Below are positions 55,748 through 64,000 of a stretch of 64,000 nt of DNA, piece after piece. Numbering within the stretch: the stretch's first letter is position 1; the number at the start of each line of letters is the position of its first letter. A program made the translations under genes and the position numbers. Source of the DNA: Cryptomeria japonica (lineage: Eukaryota; Streptophyta; Pinopsida; Cupressales; Cupressaceae); the NCBI RefSeq assembly GCF_030272615.1, contig NC_081406.1:469138400-469202399 (forward strand), in the 5' to 3' direction. The notes under the pieces were generated by a model, which was given only the letters and a program-made list of their open reading frames with translations, was not told the origin of the DNA and did no database searches.

Positions 55748-57025
55748 TTAGTTTGTCGGTTTCGTTATTTCCACACTAGGTGCAGAAATCGGTTCTTCTT
55801 GTAACACCGCTGGTTTCTTCTTCCAGGTTTTGTTCATATCCACTTGAACAATGTCAATATCAATCTTTCCTTCTCGAGTGACCAGCATATCATCTAATAT
55901 GTTCCTTCTTGATCTGTAGAATCTGGTAATGTGACCCGATTTGTTGCAGTGGTAGCAGACCAATCCAGGTGCTCTGCATGGTCCATTATTCATATTGTCA
56001 TTCTTCCTTCTGCATGTTTCAACAATGTGACCATGATTATGATAGATCAAACAGTTTGCCCTCCATCCGGTTGCCGCTTGATAGCCACCATTTCTTGACT
56101 GATGATTGAAGGCATTAAACCGGTTGTGATTCTGGTTCACAAAAGGTTCAGGACCAACTCCTTGACTCCTCTGAGGATATCTTCTAGTGTTGTTCATAAC
56201 AAACCTACATTCAAATGCTCTATGCCCAAACTTGTTACATGCATAATAGTTACCATTGAAATTATAGGATCTAGTCTTATCTTTTAGAAAATAAGGAAAA
56301 TTATTGTAAGCCTTACTCCTACACACATTGGCAGTATGTCCTTCTTGAAGACAGTTAAAGAAAATAGGTTTAAACCTTTGCTTACCTTTATCCTTTGATG
56401 TTGGTTGTTTCTTTGATGCTCCAACACTTGTACCAGAGGTCTCACCTTCCTCATGACCAAAACAACTAATTCCATCAGTATTCTTGACAGGTTTGGCAGA
56501 TTCAAGCTTTTTCTCTTGCTTAACAGTACTCTTGTTGAACTTGGCAAGTATTTCCTTTGACTCAGAGAGTTCTTTGGAAATAGCAACATTTGTTTCTATC
56601 AGGTTTTCATTCTGAAAGATGGCAATGTTCAGTTCTCCTTGCATGTCTTATTTTTCCACTTTGCTCACATGGAGTTGAAAAGTTAGGGCATTGATCTCTT
56701 GCTTCAGCTTGGAGTTTTCATGATCTTTGTCTTTGACCAGATCTTCAGCTTTCCTCCGATTGTCAAGCTCTTGACACATTCGAATAGTTAGTCCTTCCAA
56801 TTCTTTTCTCAAGTTGGAATTGGATTCATTCAGCTTTTCTACTTCTTGAATTAGGGCTTCCATGTCCGCTTCATCAGAAGAACTATTTTCAAATAGCTCC
56901 ATCAGCTTTTCAGCATGTTCTCTCCTCTTTGCTTGAGATGCCTTATATTTGACCATAAGATCATCATAGGCTTGCTCAGACTGAGTGAGCTGATGAGTAA
57001 GTTCTCTCAATGTGTATTCCCCCAT
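55748..57025 (-). pseudogene. Element B ORF1: coiled-coil and zinc-knuckle gag-like protein
   Basis: From ATG 57025 (MGEYTLREL), 37 bases after the primer-binding site, one frame of about 425 codons with a single stop (about 56645) runs to 55748. The first 200 residues are a coiled coil (LTHQLTQSEQAYDDLM and onwards), with an acidic SSSDEAD patch. A basic, Asn/Arg-rich half holds four zinc-knuckle relics: FFNCLQEGHTANVC, YYACNKFGHRAFEC, CLIYHNHGHIVETC and CYHCNKSGHITRFY. Each has exactly one Cys replaced, three times by Tyr and once by Phe. Intact knuckles would bind RNA. The architecture matches ORF1 of element A, and like it shows no recognisable capsid domain. Confidence 0.8.
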
Positions 57026-57061
57026 ATCTCTTTCCAAGTGGTTAAACTTATAGAAAGGGAG

Positions 57062-57073
57062 GCTCTGATACCA
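57062..57073 (-). promoter_or_regulatory. Element B primer-binding site (Met tRNA type)
   Basis: TGGTATCAGAGC on the minus strand, two bases after the 5' LTR. Identical to the sites of A and copia. Confidence 0.9.
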
Positions 57074-57075
57074 AT

Positions 57076-58214
57076 TGATGAATACTAAGAGGGGGGGTGA
57101 ATTAGTATGCCAAAGATCTTTGTACTTAAACACTTTGCTACACTAACAGTAAACTGGTAAAACAGTTTAGCAGACAAACCGGTTAGCACACATGCAAACC
57201 AAATAGCAAATTATGAATTCACCCACAAAAGCACAATCACCATAACAGAAGAGATTTTGATGTGGAAACCCAAATGGGAAAAACCAAGGTGAGATGGAAC
57301 TCACAAGTAACTATCTGCATAATAGGAACCAGACCGGTTAAGGTCATATAATGTTCTTTACCAGAATAGATCCTGTTAGGGAATCTCAATATCTGTTAGG
57401 AGATAAGTCCAATTAAAGACTACCATGCTAGAGGATTTTAGATCCACAGATGTGAACCACCTTGTTAGAGGATTTACAAAAGGCTTTTGGGCCTACCCGG
57501 TTAAGGGCTACAAACTTGTCGAAGATGTGAGAAATCAACAAGTGAGTGATCTAGCTAATAGCACAAATTGCTTGATTAGATCCTTGATAGCTCGTTCCTA
57601 ATGCATTCCAACATTACTTCAGTCTTCTACACATTCATACTCTCTCTAACTCATCAACCACCTTAAACCCTTGCAACAACATCAACAAAAACAACAACCT
57701 AAAACCCTAGACATGATGTCCTTATAAAGGAATCTGATTTCAAGTCGATCCAATAAGATTACAATACAATTTCCTAGGTTCAATGCATCTAGACATATTC
57801 TGTAACATGACACAAAAATCACTGTTAAAGTGTTGGCACCGTCAAACAATCGGTGGATGGTAACTCATCACAAAATGCTAGTTGGTAACTCATCACAGAG
57901 TATTACCGGTTCATACAAAATATCGGTTTAAGAAAAATACCAGTTGCCAGTTTAACAAAATGAAGACTGGGAAATATGCGTTCTGCCGCTTTGATCCTTC
58001 CTACCACTTGAGATCCTCGAATTGCTTGGGGTCAACATACCACTTCATATCAATAGTCACTTCCTGCAAAACACCAATAGTCTAAGGACTATAATGCATC
58101 ATACTGGTTGGAACAAGTACTGGTTGAGCTTTAACTTGTACATGCAAAAATGATCTCAATGCAAGTGTGTGTCCATCAATGAAAATCACAACATAATCAT
58201 CAAAAATGCCAACA
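57076..58214 (-). repeat. Element B 5' LTR
   Basis: It is 1,139 bp, the partner of 50684-51803. It has a 25-bp tandem duplication near 57857-57905 (tggtaactcatcac...) that the other copy lacks, and fewer CAA units near 57680. Many substitutions between the copies are C/T or G/A, for example in ACCGGT words. Confidence 0.9.
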
Positions 58215-59816
58215 CATATGTGCTACAAAATGGTTCCTATGTGCTAAATAATGCAGTAAATGTGCTAAAGTAAGCTGCAGATGTGCTACAGAAGGTCTCA
58301 AATGTGCTATTTTGGTATTCTGATGTGATTTCTATCTTCAACCTGCATGAAAAATGATATTATATTTAAGGGCGTGCCCCATGGTGGGTGCCAAAAATGT
58401 ATGCAAGATTAAGTGTGTCAAAATTTGAAAAATTGAGATCAAAAGCTACGATACCAATGAAACCTTTGAGTACAAAGGATAACTAAGTTTAAATTAATAT
58501 AAACAAGTCAACTTCCTAAGATGCGTCTCATTGTTCTCTATCTCATAGGATCCCTCAAGCCAATGTTTTGCACTCAGATCATTGATAAATTGACTCGGGA
58601 ATGACAACACAAAGAACGAGTGATAAAAAAATGATCTATGTGCATGAATGCATCTAAGATCTACATGATATGTTTAAGATATGATGTTGATGAAGTTATG
58701 GTAAAGATATTAACAAACTATGCTAACATGATATACTAACATCAATATGTTATATTAATGATATGAAATGCTTCTAAATGCTTAAAATGCTATTCTAACA
58801 AAGAGAGGCAAGATGCTTGATATGATTAAACTATAGTGTAGATGCGTAAAATACAAGGATATGGATTATGAAGAAAATTAGTCCTATTTATAGAGAAAAT
58901 AGGTTAAGATTCAATAATCTTAACAAAGGCTAGGATTGAAAGTTACTCAATCCATGTTTACAATTTTCACCAATAAAATGGTGACAATTGTCAACAAGAG
59001 GTTGCTTGAGAGGAGATGTAAGAGGCATTAAATTCCTGAGAAGACATGGGGGTCACCCTAGGAGGGTGTGGTTAGGGTTAATTAGGATTAACTAGTGGAT
59101 AAAGCTTTTACCCAAAGGGTAAACTCTCGTGCTAGGGTTAATAAGATAACTAGGGTCAAAGCAATGAGTACTTGATGAGACCCATGGGTTAAATGAGGGT
59201 TAAGCTAGAGAGAAAGTCTCTAACCATGAGTTACGATTGGATTAACCATTAATGGTTAGGAAGACTTTGAAGGTTAACTTGTTGAGAAAAAAAAGCCTTT
59301 AATGCATTTCAAAGACTTTGAGGCATTTTTTAGAAGTGACTTCTGTTAAGAACGTGAAAATATTTAAGAGATGAATTAGGCTAATTAGGATGATTAAAAG
59401 AATCTAGAAGGATCTAGAAGAGGATTATTCATGCAAGTGGATTTGTTAGGGAATGCAAGTGGGGGGCATTTTTGGATTTTAATTCTGAAATAAAGTGATT
59501 TATTCCAAAAAGTGGATGACAACTTGCCTAATTTAAATAAAATTTGATTCATTTAAATTAAAAGGGGATTTTTAATTAAATGTGAATTAAATTAAAAGGG
59601 GAAGGGGATTTAAATAAATAAAATGATTTTTTTAATTAAAAGATAGAAATTGGCTATATAAATTTAATTAAATAAATTGAATAATTTATTTAATCAAATA
59701 GATGAAAGTGGAGGAATTAATTAAATATAATTTAATTAATAGAGGAATGTGGTTTTGATGAATTAAATAAATATTAAATATTTATTTAACTAGATGGTCA
59801 GATTTATTTGTCTACA
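58215..59816 (-). repeat. Gypsy-2 5' LTR, outer part
   Basis: It starts with the second CATAT copy (58215-58219), continues the tatgtgctaaa repeats (to about 58320) and ends in AT-rich TTAATTAA tracts and TCTACA at 59816. Together with 50132-50683 this gives an LTR of about 2.15 kb. The outer end is inferred from the change to LINE coding sequence at 59817 and from the TG/CA ends. No partner LTR was available for comparison. Confidence 0.65.
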
Positions 59817-60547
59817 GGAACAAATAATCGAAAAAGATCCGAGAGGGTTGAAGAATAATCAAGTAACACACAAGCACCTTGAAGATAAGAGAATAGTTCC
59901 ATGTGTATAATAAACATAAAACATGTCTAACCTACTCATCTTCTTGTCATTTCAAACTCTACAATTAGACTAGGTAAACCAATTATCAACATTGCTAGAG
60001 AATTGGTTGTGAATGGGATCAACTGCCCCAATTAAATTACTACAATAAACCCATCTTTAAAATTCCTCATTACTGAGTTTGAAATAATTATACCAGCTTC
60101 AATCTACATGATTTTCCACCATGTTGAAGTCTCAATCCAACACCCAATCAACATTGGGAAGATTCTTCGACATCCAACACAAAGTAAAGATCTTTTCTTT
60201 TGTCATTAGGTGCATAATAGAACAAAATCCAATAGGCTAACTATTGATAATAGAAAGGACCCATGCATAGTTGTGAGAGGGATCCTTGCCTTTATTAATA
60301 ACATACTCAGCTAACCAAGGAGCCAAACCAGCCATAGCCCATGCACTCCCATCTCTATGTGAAGTATGAAAGAAGTGAGTTTCTTCCATAAGTTAAAAAA
60401 AAAAAGAGAAAGGTAGTCATTGCTAGTTTTGACTTCTTGAAGGAAAAATACATCAGGCTTCCATTTCAATAAGGTCTCTTTCACTCTATATTTACGTTAT
60501 GGGAGGGAAAGTCTCTTGATATTCCAAGACAAAACTTTGCAATTCAT
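59817..60547 (-). pseudogene. LINE ORF2, endonuclease part (truncated)
   Basis: From ATG 60547 the frame opens MNCKVLSWNIKRL, the usual start of a plant L1 endonuclease (Asn in SWN), followed by DVFFLQEVKT with the catalytic Glu. Through stops and frame changes further motifs of the same domain appear: AWAMAGLAPWLAEY, DFNMVENHVD (usually GGDFN) and RLDMFYV near 59920. The endonuclease nicks target DNA to prime LINE insertion. RT is absent because the element is cut at 59817. Confidence 0.72.
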
Positions 60548-60669
60548 GATGAATTAGAAAGGTTTTTATCATCTTCTTGTGGAAACACACCAAAACGATT
60601 AGAAAGAGCAATAGATTGATCATTGTTCAATCAATCCTCCAAGCCTACAAAAGGAGACGTTGATCATTG

Positions 60670-61910
60670 TTAAGAATTAGGCGAAGGTGAAATGAAAGAT
60701 ATACTAGGAGATCTTGTCAGTTTTGGAAAGTGAATAGGGGAAGATTCACGAGAAGGACGTGTGTTGGAGGCATGGGGAGAAGGTTCTTTTCTTTTCCTAA
60801 CTACTTTCCATTCTTCAGACATAATAGCATCCTTGAAAGTTATAGGGATCAAGTTAGAAGGAACATGGGAAGACTGAATTCCAACAACAGAGGACATAAG
60901 GTTACTTTGATTAGGTTTGAGTGTGAGAAACTAGTGACATTTTAGGCACAAAAGGAAATTTTGGATCTCCTTTTCTAACTGGCCCTGAAGAGGCTTGTGC
61001 AAGAATAGGTCTACTTCTCCTAATAGGGAAGTTGTGAATTAAATTTCCATCTTGTCTACAATAAAAGCAAGCATTGGGCTTATTTAAATAAATTATAGGT
61101 TGGTCTAACTCAAAACCAGGGCCAAACAACTTGATAGAATCAAGAAGAAGATTATTTAAATCAACTTCCAGACACACCCTTGGATGGACATGTAAGCTGG
61201 AAAACTTATCTGAAGATTGTTTGCACCAAATAACTTTGCCTAGTTGAGTAGCCATGTCTTTCAAGAAAGGTCTAAAGGCTTAGTTGAGATAAGGAAGTTC
61301 CAACCACATTAGATATTATGAACGGGAAGGACCTTCAAGGTGGAATTCAAATGTCTAGGCTTGCATGTAACAAACTTGTCCACATATGAACCATGTCCCA
61401 TATTGTAAGACTTCTTGTGCATGACCAACAGATTTGAACATATAGGAAACATAACCCTTTCCCAATCGCCTTATGGTCTCAATCTCCCATTACCTTGTTC
61501 TCCCAGTTAAGTTTTTCCCATTTGTAAAATTCCATTTTAGTGGGGATTCCTCTTAAAAAGAATAAAATACCAGTCCTCATTTGATATTCGATAATATAAT
61601 CAACAACATTATTAGGAAGCTAAAACTCTAGGGTTTTACCTTGTTCCTCCATTGAAGCATCTCGACCTTTTCCTTCCCTTTCAACATTCTCGATCAACAT
61701 GTATATTGTTTCATTCATTTTTACCTCCTCTCTTGTTAGGTTTGAGTGATTTTTTTCCTCCCCATTTTGATTTGCATATGTTGAGTCCTTGATAGTAAGA
61801 GGTTGAGTGATGCCCTGAAGCCTACCCAAAAATTTCATCCTCATTTGCACCAAGCTCTTAACTCCTCCATTTTTTGGGTTTTTTTTGGCTCCCTTGGGTC
61901 TGCAAAACAA
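60670..61910 (-). pseudogene. LINE ORF1 (DUF4283-like domain with zinc knuckle)
   Basis: The N-terminal part (61910-61620) is hydrophilic. The middle, through several frames, leads to a segment with GKVIWCKQSS, HPRVCLEVDLNN and LFGPGFELDQPIIYLN (61260-61090), typical of the DUF4283 domain of plant L1 ORF1. The knuckle follows as CFYCRQDGNLIHNFP, with His kept and the last Cys lost. The end is a Ser/Pro-rich tail (SPSISFISPSPNS) stopping at 60670. At least two frame changes are needed. The protein would bind the LINE RNA. Confidence 0.7.
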
Positions 61911-62080
61911 GTTACGTCTTGTTGTTTAACTGTGTTGGAATCATATGCAGCATGATTCTGACCATGAAATTTCTTGTTGTGTTGTGTTAGTGTTTGTAGT
62001 CGATAGATATGGTTTTTATTTGATTGCCAACATATACTATTATAGAAAACTCTAATTGTGTGCAACATGAAAGGCATCCG

Positions 62081-62860
62081 AGTATTATTTTTTTAATAGC
62101 TTCACTTCACACCATTCATTCTTATCGACACTCAGTGTCCTTACCTTTTTATCTAGGTATGTGCTCAATTTAGTCAAACTATTTAATCATACATGTTTAT
62201 TACCTTTTTTTATTACATTAGATTGGGAGTGAGTTTCAAAATGTTAAGAAAATGGGTTGAATTTTTTTATGATTTAAACTTACTCATGTAATTTGGGCAC
62301 TTTTTCTAATTCTTTGATTTTAATGTTTTTTTATTAGAGATTCAAATTAGATGTGTATTAATAATGATTGTATTTTCTTTGATATGATAATTAACAAAAT
62401 TTATTTAATTATTAATATTTAATTTTTTAGTATGATAAAAAAAAATTCAATAAAAGTGGACATGCCACTAAACTTATATTTTATTAATATTCAATTTTTA
62501 TTTACGGGTTCAAAGGGCATACCGACAGGAAAGAACCCGCAAGAAAACCTTTGGTTACGGCCCGAAAAAGAAAAAATTGAATAACACAAATATCCCATTT
62601 ACAATATCAGTCTAAAATCGACCACCCATTACATAGCTTTAGAGATATACATATCATGTGTCCAGATGCCAACAAAAATTGGAGAGAACCACACTGCCCC
62701 AGCAGGCCATGAAACCACAAAATTTGAGACTGCGGGAGCAACCTTATAGCAAAATTATAGGCCACATTAAAGCCTCTCAAGATTGCAAAAATTTGAACTG
62801 TTCATAAGTTAGAAACCTACATCAAAAGATATGAACCAAAAAGATACCTACATAGTGTAA
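62081..62860. other. Unassigned AT-rich stretch
   Basis: T- and A-rich sequence with no coherent ORF. From about 62500 the composition becomes less AT-rich toward the gene-like fragment. No LTR ends, tRNA or simple-repeat array seen. Confidence 0.3.
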
Positions 62861-63659
62861 TCAAGTCAAAAACCAAGAGCTGGAGCTCTCATCAGGAGGC
62901 TCCGTGTCCTCTCTCAAAGGAGGGACAATCTGCAAGGGGAATTCTAGCCTTGGAGGTGCTGAAGCCAAAAAGCCAAGAGAGAGCAGTGAATGTAAACCCA
63001 TAAGCACAACCAAAGCCTTATCCACAAACTAAGGAGAAACCCATTCTAGCAAAATATCAAATGATTTCAAAGTATCCCCCAATCTATCACATATTAAACC
63101 CATTCTCAATTCAAATAGTAATTCCCCACACTACCCATTGTCCAAAAGATCAAAGTGAGGAAGAAAGCCCCCATAATAAAAAGAACTAGCTCAAAATGAT
63201 AGCTATCTAGTGCAGACTCAACAAGCTCCCAAGTGCATACCGAGGGAGGTATGAATGTAGAAACCAAGAGTTGAAGTAAACCCTCATCAAGCAAAATGTC
63301 ATAGCAAACAGTAAGAAATAGAGACAAAATCTCCAAGCCAGGAAAAATAGAACCAGTCTGCAACCAGAGACTCCCCACCAACCTACATACCTCAAAATCC
63401 ACTTGAGGAGAAAACAAGCGAAATATTTTTCCAAGCATCTCAGAACTACTTCCCAAATCCTCATTGGAGACATCAAAATGGCATTCAACAATAACCCTAT
63501 ATTGTGAAAGAGCAGAAACATTCGACATATGCATACCCAAGAAAGAACTAGACAAAGCTTAATGCAAAATGCAAAAATTCTATCATCTTCTAAAGACATC
63601 CGCAGACAAAAACGTGAGCAAGAAGAGCCAACACAATTCATGATTACAAATGAAGGCAA
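62861..63659 (-). pseudogene. Gene-like fragment of unknown origin
   Basis: Two overlapping minus-strand frames cover 63659-63106. Of these, the one from 63555 reads like a protein (CHFDVSNEDLGSSSEMLG, VDFEVCRLVGSLWLQTG, LLDEGLLQLLVSTFIPPS) and runs into a hydrophobic segment. After a frame change near 63150 a third frame continues with ELRMGLICDRLGDTLKSFD and LVVLMGLHSLLSLG. It ends in a proline- and serine-rich tail (PPLREDTEPPDESSSSW) at a stop at 62861. I do not recognise it. It could be the 3' exon of a host gene, a processed copy, or part of another element. The frame change and a stop argue against a working gene. Confidence 0.3.
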
Positions 63660-64000
63660 TCAGAAAGTTTAAAACTCATGAGAGATATCTTCATAAATGA
63701 AAATAATAATAGCATAATACTTCTCACGATACTGGCGGCAGAGAAACATTACATGAAAATCCCATCAAATGCCACTTAAAAAATGCTTACCCAGTCATGA
63801 TCAATGCACAAGTACCATGACAGATAACTTCGAATGGGAAATTCTTCCGTACACCACAAAGAAATCAAAGCACATAAAGCACTCGTGCGAATGCAAACTA
63901 AAAAGACCATGCCCAGAAATGAATGATGACAAGCCGCTACCCTAAAACCATGGAAGGTAGCCACCCTTGCTGCTTATGCTAGATCGTAACCATACTTCAA
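63660..64000. other. Unassigned end of window
   Basis: One short minus-strand frame (63964-63776) has no recognisable motif. It may belong with the fragment to its left. Confidence 0.25.

Larger units (their letters stand above)
50684..58214 (-). mobile_element. Element B: LTR retrotransposon with gag-like ORF and unknown long ORF, no pol
   Basis: It has LTRs at 50684-51803 and 57076-58214, a primer-binding site, a polypurine tract and a perfect 5-bp target duplication CATAT (50679-50683 and 58215-58219). The interior codes for a coiled-coil/zinc-knuckle protein (55748-57025) and a 1,081-codon ORF (52056-55301) homologous to ORF2 of element A. Its LTRs are not alignable with those of A beyond short shared motifs, so A and B are different families with the same plan. 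No pol domain is present in any frame. Confidence 0.88.
42996..59816 (-). mobile_element. Gypsy-2: Ty3/gypsy retrotransposon with an extra RNase H, 5' LTR split by element B
   Basis: On the minus strand: 5' LTR (59816-58220 and 50683-50132), primer-binding site, gag, protease, an additional RNase H, RT, the usual RNase H, integrase. The full pol reading ends at 42996. A 3' LTR matching 50132-50683 was not found to the left, so the element is either truncated or its 3' end is separated by other sequence. Four frameshifts and about twenty stops show it is dead. The non-chromodomain integrase end and the second RNase H point to the Tat-like branch of gypsy elements. Confidence 0.85.
59817..62080 (-). 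mobile_element. L1-type LINE, 5' portion, cut by gypsy-2
   Basis: On the minus strand an ORF1 with an RNA-binding-type domain and a knuckle (60670-61910) is followed by the start of an ORF2 with an APE-type endonuclease (60547 downwards). The coding sense continues to 59817, where the gypsy-2 LTR begins. The reverse-transcriptase half of the LINE should lie on the other side of gypsy-2 but is not in the window. The 5' limit is uncertain, near 62080. Confidence 0.75.

Noticed and set aside
1-64000. tRNA, rRNA, bacterial operons or phage genes
   Set aside because: No tRNA cloverleaf, rRNA-like block or gene cluster was seen; every strong coding signal belongs to plant retroelements.

Overview
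The window is repeat-dense, AT-rich plant nuclear DNA with no convincing cellular gene. It is built almost entirely of decayed LTR retrotransposons nested in one another, plus a truncated L1-type LINE. Old, heavily mutated, deeply nested LTR elements with long LTRs fit a very large plant genome. A gymnosperm such as a conifer is my best guess, but this is inference. Nearly every long reading frame carries in-frame stops or frameshifts, so I annotate the coding regions as pseudogenes with conceptual products.

Layout, left to right. (1) 1-13606: a Ty3/gypsy element on the minus strand (gypsy-1), cut by the left edge. It shows protease and gag, then a leader and 5' LTR. It is interrupted near its gag start by element A (2788-9420). 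Element A is a complete LTR retrotransposon with gag-like zinc knuckles and a second long ORF of unknown function, but no pol. (2) 13607-17248: mostly unassigned, with a decayed Gly-rich/coiled-coil ORF at 15214-16030. (3) 17249-30417: gypsy-3, a minus-strand element with a 4.1-kb LTR and only about 0.9 kb of internal DNA, a gag remnant. Its 5' LTR is split by element C (23088-29243, plus strand, flanked by CATCC). Element C has a repeat-rich leader and one ORF of about 1,230 codons that I do not recognise. (4) 30418-37921: a Ty1/copia element on the minus strand, recognisable from gag to RNase H, inserted into the gypsy-3 LTR. Its 5' LTR breaks off at about 37921. (5) 37922 to about 42560: unit D, with a one-frame ORF of 939 codons on the minus strand, a Met-type primer-binding site and an array of about 130-bp degenerate tandem repeats. 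(6) 42996-59816: gypsy-2 on the minus strand, with gag, protease, an extra RNase H ahead of the reverse transcriptase, RT, RNase H and integrase. Its 5' LTR is split by element B (50684-58214, perfect CATAT duplication), a relative of element A with the same gag plus unknown-ORF plan. (7) 59817 to about 62080: the 5' part of an L1-type LINE, apparently cut by gypsy-2. (8) 62081-64000: unassigned, with one gene-like fragment.

The most interesting signal is the set of long ORFs that stand where pol would be expected. Elements A and B, from clearly different LTR families, carry homologous ORFs of about 1,100 and 1,080 codons. These share conserved blocks in the same order, lack any polymerase, integrase or protease motif, and follow a coiled-coil/zinc-knuckle gag-like protein. 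The copia element shares with A and B the primer-binding site, the polypurine tract and its 3' flank, and internal LTR motifs. A copia-type element could therefore be their mobilising partner. C and D are further pol-less units with large unknown ORFs.
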